NCBI GenBank assembly: GCA_021234155.1
Contig: JAJEKV010000109.1
Location: 2,972,738 to 3,036,737, forward strand
Length of the DNA stretch: 64,000 nucleotides
Reading direction: 5' to 3'
From: Isoetes taiwanensis
Lineage: Eukaryota > Streptophyta > Lycopodiopsida > Isoetales > Isoetaceae
Part shown: positions 1 to 9,545 of the stretch, in pieces
Layout: every line of letters starts with the position of its first letter
Numbering within the stretch: the first letter of the stretch is position 1
The notes under the pieces: generated by a model
Told to the model about the DNA's origin: nothing
Databases searched by the model: none
The model's input: the letters and a program-made list of their open reading frames with translations, nothing else
Made by a program: the position numbers and the translations under genes

Positions 1-1528
1 GTATGACTTAGATTTGTATGACAATTACGTAAGTTCAAGTCACATTAAAATGTAACTTGATTAACCTTAGGAAAGGATATATCCACATGGCACTACCTGA
101 TTGGGGTAACAAGGTGTCAACCCTAACCCTAACTTGCCTATAAATATCTAACCCTAACCCAGAAGACACTTTTGCTCCTCCTACTCTTGAGGCTATTGTC
201 ACAACCGGAGTTCAGAATCAAGATCCAGAAGCTGCAGCATAGCACGGTTTAGCAACCCAAGCAGCGTGGACGTGTTGGATTCAGTAGCAGTAATCTCAAA
301 CAGTGAAGAATTGATGGAGACCCCAGGATCAGGAGGAAATGCGTCAGGAGCAGGTATTTTGAAGCAGTTTCAGTTATAGAGATGTAGTAGAGTCATGTAT
401 TCTAAGTAGAGCCTTCCTAGAATCACTATTTCAACTGATGAACCGAGTCAATGAACCCTAACTCCCTAGTTAGATTCATGTGATTAGGTTAGATCTTATT
501 CTTATTGTTCATATGTTATGGATATGATATGGTTGATCTCTTGTTATGCTGCTCATGTGTTGGGAAGGGGGGTCGAGACCTAGCAGCCTTATGTATGATG
601 CTTCTAGATAGACCCATAATACCTATTATATGCGGCCTGTGCATAGAGCCCACCGGACTAAGGGAGTTATGGAATGACCCAAGCACCGGATAGCGGGATC
701 GGTGACAAGATGGAGAAATAGTCCCTGCTGAGCGCGGCTACTGGGGACTTGGGGCACACTAGGCCTATGGTCGGTCACTTCGTGTGGGCCGGGCATGGGT
801 TCGTCACCCCCTGGATCAATGGTGCCGCCCCGATCCCGAAGAGCTGCGAGTGCCACGGTTCTTGTTTTGGGGGGGTTAAAGACGTGAACGGACGTGTGTC
901 GCCACGATCCTCTAGTCGCCCATCGAATCACTGATTTCCGGGAAGGGGAGATGTAACCCGACCTTGCCTCATCGGACCAGGGAGATGAAACCTGGAGTAG
1001 TCTCTTAGGGTGAATCCAAGAGATTGCGTGATCCGTGGCTCTGATCCACGCTTATAGCTCGTTTTAGCCCATCTGCAAAGTATGCACAGGAGGGGCGGAT
1101 GGAGTGGTCAACCCTTAGCCATTGTCTTATAGCCAGCCCCGCCATTGTTTACACTTCTGTCTGTATCTATCTTGAGACCTAGTCGTCAGTGTACTTTCCC
1201 CCACGAGTCAGAGCTTGGGTAGAAGCTTTATTGTTTTATGGTGTATTGATCCTTCTGACGATTCTATGGATGGATGGATTGAGCTACCCTTCGAGGTAGA
1301 CTTATTATTATTATTGTTGTTAGTTGCTAGTACTGACATTAGTTATATGCTTCCGCTGTTATTAGGAGTCCATAGGGGACGGATTTACGAGACACCTCCG
1401 TGTCCCTTACCGTTCTAGCCATCCCTAGAACGGGATAGATGGAGGGCCCATCCAGTAGACGACACTGGTTGGGGGATTTTCCGTGGAGTGTACGGTGGCT
1501 ACCGTATATTGTGCGGGGAGCGTCACAA
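1..1528 (+). mobile_element. 5' LTR (right part) of a Ty3/Gypsy-like retrotransposon
   Basis: The block ends in CACA immediately before a primer binding site, which fixes the right end of an LTR. No TG-starting left end or upstream target duplication is visible, so the LTR probably begins left of the window and is longer than 1.5 kb. It contains no convincing protein. The short open frames at 505-1418 have no recognisable domain and are treated as noise. The GC-rich stretch around 650-1000 and a T/A-rich ladder near 1300 are typical of plant LTRs. No matching 3' LTR is found elsewhere in the window, so the element is truncated or rearranged. Confidence 0.6.
118..160 (+). repeat. Short telomere-like CCCTAA repeats flanking a TATA-like box
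   Basis: Two short runs of CCCTAA units (118-133 and 150-160) flank CTATAAATA at 138-146. The TATA-like box could be the LTR promoter. The CCCTAA units are too few for a telomere and may be a promoter-type telo-box motif or chance. Confidence 0.35.
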
Positions 1529-1542
1529 TAGTATCAGAGCCA
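1529..1542 (+). other. Primer binding site for initiator tRNA-Met
   Basis: TAGTATCAGAGCCA matches the canonical plant PBS TGGTATCAGAGCC with one mismatch at the second base. It lies one base after the LTR end. This is the usual reverse-transcription primer site of Gypsy and Copia elements and sets the orientation of the element as plus strand. Confidence 0.75.
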
Positions 1543-2067
1543 TGTTCTTGGTTGACCAAGAACTAGCACTGACCATATCCCTGTTTTAGTAGACTAATTG
1601 ACCTAGAAAGGTATGGAATGAAAAATTCCAACCTAGGACTTCGTTAAGTGGGGAGTTTTTTTTTTTTTCCCAATAGGAGGGTCCTAGAGTTAAATTAAAT
1701 TCTAGCTAAAAAGGGATGAAAAATACATTCTAGTAAGATTGGGGCGAAAATTATGCATCTACATCAAATTTCACCTAAAAAGGGTCAAAGAATTTTTAAA
1801 TTCTGAGGTCCCAGTGAAAAATGGTGAAGGTTCATAATTTTCCAACCAAGAAAATGCGAAATTTAAATTGGGAGAGGGATATTAATGAAAGGGGGCTCAA
1901 TAAATTCCACCATAATGAAAAAGGAATATTCCCCCACGATTCCCCATAAACTACCTTTTTAAACTTCATATTAACTAAAAGAACCCTAAAAAGCCTCTTA
2001 AGCTCCCTTTTCTTAGTGATAAGCAGTTCTATAGCCAATCAACGTCCATTTTCTGAGATAAAAAAAC

Positions 2068-3075
2068 ATGGCCAGAACCAAATCCACTGCCAGAGTTTGT
2101 GGCCCATATGCAGAACAAATTCACTTAGCCGCTCAAGCAGCAGCTGCCCAGCCACCCCCTCGAGAAGAGGAAGTAGCTGAAGAAGAAGAAGAGGAGGAAA
2201 CAAGTGAGGAAGAAGAGGAAGAATCAAGTTAAGAACAGGAGGTTGACGAAGAACGGGCCGAAGAAGAAGCAGTCACTAGACCCACAACAGGTGGGAAGCA
2301 GCTGCCAGAAAGTATGAGACCCAAAAGCAAGAAAGGCAAGGAAAAAGTATCCGAATGGGCCTCAGAAAGGAGGGAGAGAAAGAGAAAGGAAAGAGAGGAG
2401 GAGGTGAGAAGGCAAGAGAGGAGGACGAAGAGGAGGCAGGATAGGCCTAGGGGGACAATTACTATTGAAGAACCCCCTAGGGATGAAGAACCAATAGAAG
2501 AACAAGAGGAGGACGCTGAAGAAGAAGAGGAGGAAGACCCCGTGGTCGAAAGATCAGGAGATGAGGCCGAACCATCCGACCCCAATGCCCCTCCACCATA
2601 TCCAACATGGCCCAAGGCACAGAAGAGCAAAAAGAAGCAAAAGCCGGGCGAAAGGGCGTTCAAATTGAGTCACGACGCCCAATTTGAAAGAAAGAAGGCG
2701 GCATATAAAATTTATTTTCGCCGATGGTACCTATACAACGAATGGTATTGCAAACAGAATTTTCCAAGGACGATAAAGGGGGGCAGACCCAAGAAAAATC
2801 AGCCGAAGCCACCCCCACCACACCCCAGAGAGCCCAAGAGGAAACACCATGGCCCCAACTCGAAGCACTCCCGTGCGTTTAGGGAAATTCGGCACTTTCA
2901 ACAGTGCACAAATCTCCTTATACGCAAGGCACCCTTCGAGCGGTTGCTTAGAGAGGTGTTGCAGGAATTTAAGACAGATTATCGGGTCACACCATTGATG
3001 GTTCGTGCTCTGCAAGAAGCTTCGGAGGCGGAGCTAGTTCAATTATTCGAAGAAGGTAACCTCTGTGCTAATTAG
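2068..3075 (+). CDS. Retroelement ORF with histone H3/CENH3-like C-terminal domain
   Basis: One frame is open from the ATG at 2068 to TAG at 3073-3075, apart from one in-frame TAA at 2230-2232 (codon 55). A shorter intact frame starts at 2314. The N-terminus reads MARTKSTAR, almost the H3 tail (MARTKQTAR), and TGGKQL appears near codons 75-80. Then come an acidic Glu-rich stretch, a Lys/Arg/Glu-rich probable coiled coil (about codons 83-130), a Pro-rich basic linker, and from codon 269 (nt 2872) a histone fold. Recognisable segments are [36 protein letters not shown] and LFEEGNLCA. By hand alignment to canonical H3, about 42 of 65 positions are identical. Helices alpha-1 and alpha-2 are present. 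The protein stops at the point where the alpha-3 region (HAKRVT in H3) should begin. The HF, N and AP residues look more like plant CENH3 than H3, but loop 1 has canonical H3 length. It lies between the PBS and gag. Function unknown; a chromatin or centromere targeting role is inference. Confidence 0.8.
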
Positions 3076-3211
3076 AGGGGCAAAGTTTTAGATAGTATAT
3101 AATTGTCTAGAAATTTTGTAATTTTGACTCGAAGGTGTTATATAGATGTTGTACTACTTTTTAAAAAATTAATAAATATCGGAGTTGATAAAGTCAACGG
3201 CGCCGAAAAGT

Positions 3212-3297
3212 CCAAATTGGGTCACACCGCGCCAAAACAGCCTTCTGAGGGGCTCGGAAACCCCTTTCGCGTGGTGTAACCAAAATAGGGTAAGTTA
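3212..3297 (+). repeat. Hairpin repeat, copy 1
   Basis: An imperfect palindrome: GGTCACACCGCGCC on the left pairs with GCGTGGTGTAACC on the right, and an inner stem AGGGG/CCCCT surrounds CTCGGAAA. The same unit recurs about 200 bases downstream. It lies in the untranslated gap just after the histone-like ORF. Confidence 0.8.
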
Positions 3298-3414
3298 GGA
3301 GTCAAATAAGTTAGATTTTTAAAAATAAACATGCTAGGTTGCCTAAATTTGGAAAATAAACGCAAGTTAGTATGTTTTATTATCAAAATCGTCATCCTAG
3401 AAATAGAGTTGACC

Positions 3415-3489
3415 CAAATTCGGTCACACCGCGCCAAACAGCCTTCTGAGGGGCTCGGAAACCCCTTTCGCGCGGTGTAACCGAAGTCG
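3415..3489 (+). repeat. Hairpin repeat, copy 2
   Basis: Second copy of the hairpin. TTCGGTCACACCGCGC (from 3418) pairs with GCGCGGTGTAACCGAA with one mismatch in 16, and the same inner AGGGG/CCCCT stem is present. The outer stem is better here than in copy 1. It precedes the TATA box of the next ORF. Confidence 0.85.
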
Positions 3490-3667
3490 CCCGATTTGAT
3501 CAAAAAGATGTCCAAATTTGCTCAAATAAAATAAATTAGTATGTTTTCCGCCGTGTTCTAACTACTTTAGCATTTCATATCTCTTAGATTGGTAAATTCT
3601 AGCTCATAAAACTTAGATTCTTCTAAAACACTTATGATTGGCACGAAAAACTAGAAACTCTAACCTC

Positions 3668-3675
3668 TATAAAAG
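3668..3675 (+). promoter_or_regulatory. TATA box upstream of second retroelement ORF
   Basis: TATAAAAG lies 113 bases before the ATG at 3788, a normal plant spacing allowing a short leader. It suggests that the downstream ORF may have its own transcript separate from the LTR-driven one. Confidence 0.5.
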
Positions 3676-3787
3676 GAAGGTCATTTTCTATTTTTTTTTC
3701 TTCTCAAAGATAGCTCCTACCCCTTTAGGCGATTTTTCAGGCCTTTTGCTATTTTATCAAACCGTCTTTTACACCTACCTTGCACTA

Positions 3788-4799
3788 ATGGCGCCTACAA
3801 ACTTCATCGAATGGTATAATAGCTCCGACCACAAGGGAGAAGTACCCGTACAACAGGCCTTTGAGGTGTTCAATCATACATTTGATCTATATGCAACTCT
3901 AACAAGAACACCATTCTATACAGAGATAATGATCCAGTATGATCAACAGATATTGCCATGGGAAGTTAACATTCCACCCAGAGCAGGAAAGTGGGTTTCA
4001 TTGGAAGTACTCTCCAGAGTATTGGGCAATACATCTAAAATCAAGAAACAAATATGGGAAAGAACAAGCAACATGCCAGATTATATGAGATGCACAGTAC
4101 AAAAGCATAGGCATGTTTCAGCTCAAGCAGCACTTGCAATTTTTATGCAATTTAACGCCATCAATCAGGTAGGGGAACCTTCAGTTCAGCCCCTAGACCT
4201 TGCACCCTTGAACACACGGGTAAATCAAGACGATATCCTCGAACTCGACACTACCGAGTACGTGACCCAAGGCACATCACATGGAATACTCAAGCTACAG
4301 GAAGATTATGAAGAGACTGGTGAGCTAGATGAAGAGGAAGAAGCGAGATTCGCCAAAAAATGGGAAAGGCAAATCACTATGCACGAAGAACGGGTGCTAA
4401 AATCAAACCCGCCACCAATAGGTATCACTGCCTTATCCCCAATAATTGTCGAAGGAGAATTGAATACCTCCTCGCAAATGACATATTGCATCTACCTTAC
4501 TGCTTGGAACAAGGCCTAAGAATTGATGAACTCCTAGGCATCATCTCCGAAGCTATTCTTATCAGGAGATTCCTCGTGAAGTGGCAGAGCACCATTCTTA
4601 TGCGGGTGAAACAATGTCCGATATTGAAGCCTACCAATATATAAGGGAATTCTATGAGCAAAATGAACCCATTATATCGGAAGAAGAATTCCAAGCAATT
4701 CAAAGCACCTTGTATAAACCAGGCAGAGGACCTAGCGCGAGTCAGCCCAAGAGATCATCAAGTGTCAGGGAGAGAACCAGCATCAATCTTGAAAAATGA
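3788..4799 (+). pseudogene. Second pre-gag ORF of the retroelement, frameshifted
   Basis: I do not recognise this protein. The ATG at 3788 starts MAPTNFIEWYNSS and runs to a stop at 4517-4519, about 243 residues. Near its end it is Glu-rich (ETGELDEEEEARF). A second open stretch in another frame (about 4540-4799, containing MSDIEAYQYIREFYEQNEP) looks like its continuation after a frameshift, because both have the same acidic, aromatic-rich character. It lies between the histone-like ORF and gag, the position where Tat/Ogre-type Gypsy elements carry an extra ORF of unknown function. The stop codon at 4797-4799 overlaps the ATG of the next ORF. Confidence 0.5.
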
Positions 4800-5290
4800 G
4801 AGACCATGATGATCTCCTAGCACTTGACATAGTGGGATCTGCAGCAGCAAGAAAAGGAACAGGCAAAGGAAAAGTACCAAAGGGGCATCAAAAAGGCAAG
4901 GCCTTGAGATACTATCTCCCAACCCTGTGTCAAGGCCAAATGTTAGTCTTTCACAAAGAATTTAGCCCAAGAGGGGAAGAAGCAGTGGCATTGCTCATGG
5001 CACTCACAGGTTTCGGGCAACATGCCAAAATAAGAGAAAATATCGATCACATTATTCTCATTAAAAGATCGGTAGCTCTCTATAGTTTGGATTTTGCCCG
5101 GGGCCATATGCGAGACGGACCACTTACAGTTGTAGCAGCTACGGCACCGGAACTCCCGGCACCACAAATGCAGCAAGCCTTAAAAGGAGGGTCGGCACGA
5201 AATATCCTACGAAATGCGGGCAAAGGCCTTAGACTCAAGCATATCAAGGATTTCTTCAAATCCAAGACAGGATCCAGCTCCAAGGAATAG
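4796..5290 (+). CDS. Third pre-gag ORF, unknown, basic
   Basis: A 164-residue open frame that overlaps the preceding stop by ATGA (4796-4799). It has a basic Gly/Lys segment near residues 20-37 (RKGTGKGKVPKGHQKGK), a more hydrophobic middle, an Ala/Pro-rich stretch near residue 115, and a basic C-terminus (KHIKDFFKSKTGSSSKE). I see no known domain. I compared it with histones H2A, H2B and H4 because of the neighbouring H3-like ORF and found no match. The duplicated block (copy 2 at 45127) begins inside this ORF, at about 5131. Confidence 0.4.
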   Translation: MRDHDDLLALDIVGSAAARKGTGKGKVPKGHQKGKALRYYLPTLCQGQMLVFHKEFSPRGEEAVALLMALTGFGQHAKIRENIDHIILIKRSVALYSLDFARGHMRDGPLTVVAATAPELPAPQMQQALKGGSARNILRNAGKGLRLKHIKDFFKSKTGSSSKE

Positions 5291-5516
5291 ATTAGCAATT
5301 TCATGTTTAGCTTTCTTAAAATTATGTCAAGTATTTACCTTCTACAGATAATATTATAATTTTATGTACCCATGGGTTTTGAATAGAAAAGTTATCTTAT
5401 GATCATATAAATCATTTTCTATTTTAAAATCTTTTATGGTTTATTTGAAGCAAGATAACAATATCATAGCACCAAGGAATACTGCATAAACAATGTATTT
5501 TGACATAACCTTGCAG
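5291..5516 (+). other. AT-rich gap before gag, ending in a splice-acceptor-like site
   Basis: No coding frame. The stretch ends with TGACATAACCTTGCAG at about 5516, a good 3' splice-site sequence, and the gag frame is open directly after it without an ATG until 5626. Gag may therefore be expressed from a spliced transcript. Confidence 0.4.
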
Positions 5517-6690
5517 CTGGAACATTCGGCTACCACCTCAGGAACAAGAATTTCAAAACCGACAACGAAACTGGTTGCCAAGAAACTTATTTGGCCATGA
5601 CAATGATGAAGCAGTCGAGGATGACATGTCACCCGAAGCTATAAACCGACGATTAGTGCGCACGAGAAATCAAATGACACGGATAGTCAACTGGGCAACA
5701 CCACTGATGCAAAACCAGGAGTGTCCACCTCTACCACCACAAGTCCCAGGAGTTGATCAACAAGTTCACCAAGGGCAGAACCCACCACCAAAAGTTCCAA
5801 AGGAGAAAAAGAGAAAGAAAAGACATAGGAGAAGTGTAACTCCTTCAAGATCAAGTGCAGACAACACCACATCAGGTACAGCTAGTGACAGTAACTCCAA
5901 CACTGAGTCTGATAGTTCCAATGATAGGAGCAGACATCGAAGAGTACGTCGAGCGGAAGATTACCAGAAGAAAATAGATATTGCTATGAGCAATGTCTGG
6001 AAAACAAGGAAACTGGGGCAGTTCTCTGGAAAGGACAGATCCGGCATGGAAGCAGAAGCATGGATTGATGAGATGGAAGAATTTGGCAACTCCTATGGGA
6101 TGAAGGATAAGGACATAGGAAAGGTAGCAACAGCAAATTTGAATGGTCCAGCCAGAATATGGTGGAAGGGATATGCCAAATCTAATAGACTGAAAAGAAA
6201 CAATTGTAAGTTCAAAACTTTCAGTAAAGCATTTCGCAAGCACTATGTACCTCGATCACATACAAGCAGGCAGATTCAACAATTTTATAGGTTGGATCAA
6301 GGAAACTTAACCGTAGCCAAATATACAGAAGAGTTCATGAGGCTACGATTAAATGTGCCAACAATAACAAAAAGGCAAGTCGTAGATGGATATATTGAGG
6401 GACTAAACCCCAACATCAAGAGACTTGTGCGGGCCATAAACCCAAAAACAGTTGGGGAAGCTGAAGATAAAGCCTTAAGTTTGGAAGAAACTCCACAAAC
6501 ACCTGGGCCAAAGCAGAGCAACTATTCAAAGGACAAGTCAATAGCTCCATACACTCCAAGGTAGCAGGGAAATCAACCTGCTAACCAGCAGTTTCAAGGG
6601 AAGAATGACAGGAAGGGACCATACAGAAACCAATCAGCTCAAGGGTCTTCATCTGGCAGGTCAATCAAAAGGGTAAAAGCATGCTGTGGT
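5517..6690 (+). CDS. gag: Retrotransposon gag (Retrotrans_gag family)
   Basis: The frame is open from 5517, with the first in-frame ATG at 5626, to TAG at 6562-6564. The same frame continues after that stop to about 6690 with gag-like basic, Gln-rich sequence, so the TAG is probably a nonsense mutation (CAG to TAG fits). The N-terminal part is basic and Ser-rich (KEKKRKKRHRRSVTPSRSS), then acidic and Ser-rich. The typical Gypsy gag core follows, with GQFSGKD, AWIDEMEEF, GPARIWWKGY, FSKAFRKHYVP and YTEEFMRLRL. This protein would form the virus-like particle. No CCHC zinc knuckle and no protease, RT or integrase follow: unrelated sequence begins near 6690. The element is therefore truncated and non-autonomous. 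Confidence 0.85.
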
Positions 6691-6753
6691 GTTCCAATTC
6701 GGCTGTCCCCCCTGTCCCCCCAAAATGTGGCGTTGCATCCACCACTTTTGTGG

Positions 6754-6761
6754 TATAAAAG
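6754..6761 (+). promoter_or_regulatory. TATA box of transposon-like gene
   Basis: TATAAAAG lies about 180 bases before the ATG at 6933. The same motif region is preserved in copy 2 near 46720, with small changes. Confidence 0.4.
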
Positions 6762-8084
6762 TATAATTATGGCACCGCTCAGCTGCCGTTATTTAAGAAT
6801 AGAGTCCCAATTTGTGGGGGAAATTCTAATTTCAAAAACTAAAATTCAAATTCAAATTCCTATTCTTTGGCCCCTTCCTGTTCTTTGCCTACGTCCTGTT
6901 CTTTGGCTCCCTCCCTCCAATCCATTGTGGATATGGATGTCAATGAGGTAATCGTCCACAAACCAGGCATTTCGCATGGGAGAAAACGAAGAAGAACCAA
7001 GGAACAAGAAATGTTGAAGAAAAGACGCCAGAGGAAAAGAAGAAGAGAAGAAAAATTGGAGCTTGCAGAATTGGCAGAAGGATCCGGTTCATCAAGAAGT
7101 GCAAGCAGTAAACGCCGTATTGTCCTTAATTTGCTAACGTCTTTCCATAAAACGCAGAAAAGAATGGAGGATAGCACGAAGAAAGAAATTTTACTTGATT
7201 TTTTGAGGGATAAAACATTGGAAAAATTCATAGGTGAAGAATTAAAGGATTTGGACGCCAAGAGCATCGTTATAAGGAGCCTCTGGGACTCCATGCAGAC
7301 TGTCAAACTCTCTACCAGCAATGACTGCCTAGCAGCCAAGAATAGCTGCCTTGCAATAACACCACACCGCGCGATTCAAACAAGTGACAAAATCAGCCAG
7401 TGAGATCTTGAAAAGGTATTAGGTGTTCACCCAAGAAAACCCAAAAAGGCAAAAGAAAAAGAGGGAAGAGATCGATTATAATGGTGGGAAATGGGTTTCT
7501 TACAAGAGGGCTAAAAGATTCGATGCAATTTCAGATGAACATATAGAAAAGATTCAAAAATTTTGGATTGAGAACACCAGAGTGTCTCCTAACACAAAGG
7601 ATGTTAGAACTAGAAGATTAGAGAGAAATGTAAGAGAAGAATATGCTGCCCACTATCTGGAGGAATCACAGGTTAGTTTATTTCTGTTATTCATGTTTTC
7701 TTAGTTATGGTGCTTAGTGTGGTGGTGCATGTGGTGGTTATTGTGTTGTACAGTGATTGTGGTGTACTGTATGCAACATGTGAATTGTGTGTAGTTGACT
7801 CTAGTCTGAAATGCAATATTTAATGTTTGGAATATTATTAGAACATGACGTAATTGAGTACTCCTTTACCGGTGTGTGTGCGGCCTAAAAATATTTGAGA
7901 ATGATAACTAATCGATCCCGAGATACAAATTTTTGTTGAATAAAGACAATTTTTGTCGATTCAAGCACGAACTGTTGGAAAGTATGATATATTAAAAAAA
8001 GGATCTTACAAAATTTGGCTTTACAAAATTTGGCTTTCCATTGAAAGCTCTGTACCCGAGAACTAAATTTACATGCATGATTTC

Positions 8085-8507
8085 CTAAGCAACAGGAAAT
8101 GCTGGTATGACTGGCTCGAGAACTGGTGCATCCAAAATTATTGTTTTCTGCACTAAAGCATCTAAGCTTTCTGCAGTCATCCTGCATTTAACGAGGATGA
8201 GGTTTGCCGATTGCTTCCTCGCATCCCCTTGGTAAGTACACAATTCTCGCCCAATAAAACCCATTTCAAGAGTCGAGCGGACAAGTGACGAGAGAATAAA
8301 TATACCACCGCCCTTGCAAAGAAGATGTAACATAAGCTCATGGACTCTGTCTAAGAGCTCTCTTCCTGTCAATCTGACTCCAAGCATAGCCATTGAAGGC
8401 CCAGCATCCAGTCTGTTGTATGCCTTTAGGTTGGATTCGAAATCAGCAAAGAAGGTGGATTTAGGCATATCCACCTTCAGAGATTGATCACGAGCCCTGT
8501 TTAACAT
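8085..8507 (-). CDS. Hypothetical protein on the opposite strand inside the intron
   Basis: An uninterrupted 140-codon frame with ATG at 8507 and stop at 8085. Its composition looks like a normal protein (FFADFESNLKAYNRLDAGPS, GRELLDRVHELMLHLLCKGG). I do not recognise a family. It lies antisense in the intron of the transposon-like gene, just before the microsatellite. The corresponding region of copy 2 (48118-48444) retains the same segments with frame breaks. It may be an exon of a gene captured by the transposon, or part of the transposon itself. Confidence 0.35.
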   Translation of the reverse strand: MLNRARDQSLKVDMPKSTFFADFESNLKAYNRLDAGPSMAMLGVRLTGRELLDRVHELMLHLLCKGGGIFILSSLVRSTLEMGFIGRELCTYQGDARKQSANLILVKCRMTAESLDALVQKTIILDAPVLEPVIPAFPVA

Positions 8508-8779
8508 GTGCCGAATGCCCTCCTCGCCACCCTACAATAGCCGTAGTGATCTCTCGAACATCCCTCCTACCATGTTGCCGGAATGAACTTGTTCGAATTG
8601 GCTTTAATTGGGAATGAAACGCCAAAAATCAGGACGTAGGAACGTGGATTTAGGACCCGGATCCTTTTCTAATGATTAGAAGAGGAATGTAATTATTATC
8701 GTGGTGTACGGAATTTCTGAAGTGTTTATGAGAGCAAAGCTAGGCAGATTTTTTATGTCGACGAAATAGGATAAAAGTG

Positions 8780-9545
8780 ATGTGATGTGATGTGTGGTGT
8801 CGCGGATGGTGTGGTGTGGTGTCGCGGATGGTGTGGTGTGGTGTGGTGTGGTGTGGGTTGCGTTATGTCCATGGTGTCATGTGGGTGTGTGCATGTTAAT
8901 GTATGATATGTGTGGATTCAATTTTATTTATTCTCCCCCCTCACCCCACCACACCCCATCTATCCCACCACCATAGACTACCACCACATCTTTGCGACCA
9001 CCACATTACCACCACATGCACACACATCCCACGCCACACCCCTCCACCACCACCACCACACTCCACCACCACCACATCACACCACAATCCACAACACCAC
9101 ACCACACCACCACCACTACACCCCCACCACACTCCACCACACACCACCACCACCACCACACCCCACCACCACACTCCACCACACCACATCATACCACCAC
9201 ACACCACTACACACACCACCACCACCACCCCCACCACCACCACACCACACACCACTCCACCACCACCCCCCACCCCCACCACCACACCACACACCACTCC
9301 ACCACACTCCACCACCACCCCCCCACCACCCACCACCACCACACACCACTCCACCATTTCACCACCACACTCCACCACCACTCCACACTCCATCATTTGG
9401 TGTATGGTGTGTGGTAAATGGTGTGGTGTGTGGTGGGGTGTCGTGTGGTGTGTGGTAATGTACACATCACTAAGGTGCTCGTTCTGGTGAATATGATGAG
9501 TGTGGGGCATGGTATGGTGCATGGTTTGGTGTGGTATACACATCC
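8780..9545 (+). repeat. Strand-asymmetric GT/CA microsatellite
   Basis: 8780-8890 is almost only G and T (GTGGTGTGG units). About 8940-9390 is almost only C and A (CACCACACC and CCACCA units). 9390-9545 returns to GT-rich units. The GT and CA blocks are complementary, so the DNA or RNA could fold into a very large hairpin. The long open frames here on both strands are artefacts of the His/Pro/Thr or Val/Gly/Trp repeats. Confidence 0.9.

Noticed and set aside
118-160. Telomeric repeat
   Set aside because: Only two or three CCCTAA units at each site, flanked by unique sequence.
505-1418. Several 60-100 codon frames in the LTR
   Set aside because: No domain, many begin at GTG or TTG, and they lie in LTR sequence.
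2229-2663. Ser/Leu-rich minus-strand frame opposite the histone-like ORF
   Set aside because: It is the shadow of the Glu/Lys-rich coding stretch: GAA/GAG codons read backwards as Ser and Leu.
4796-5290. Possible second histone (H4, H2A or H2B) next to the H3-like ORF
   Set aside because: The GKGKVPKGHQKGK segment recalls an H4 tail, but nothing after it fits a histone fold on manual comparison.
8903-9543. Long open frames rich in His/Pro/Thr (plus strand) or Val/Gly/Trp (minus strand)
   Set aside because: They are translations of the CCACCA/GGTGGT microsatellite in all frames and have no protein character.
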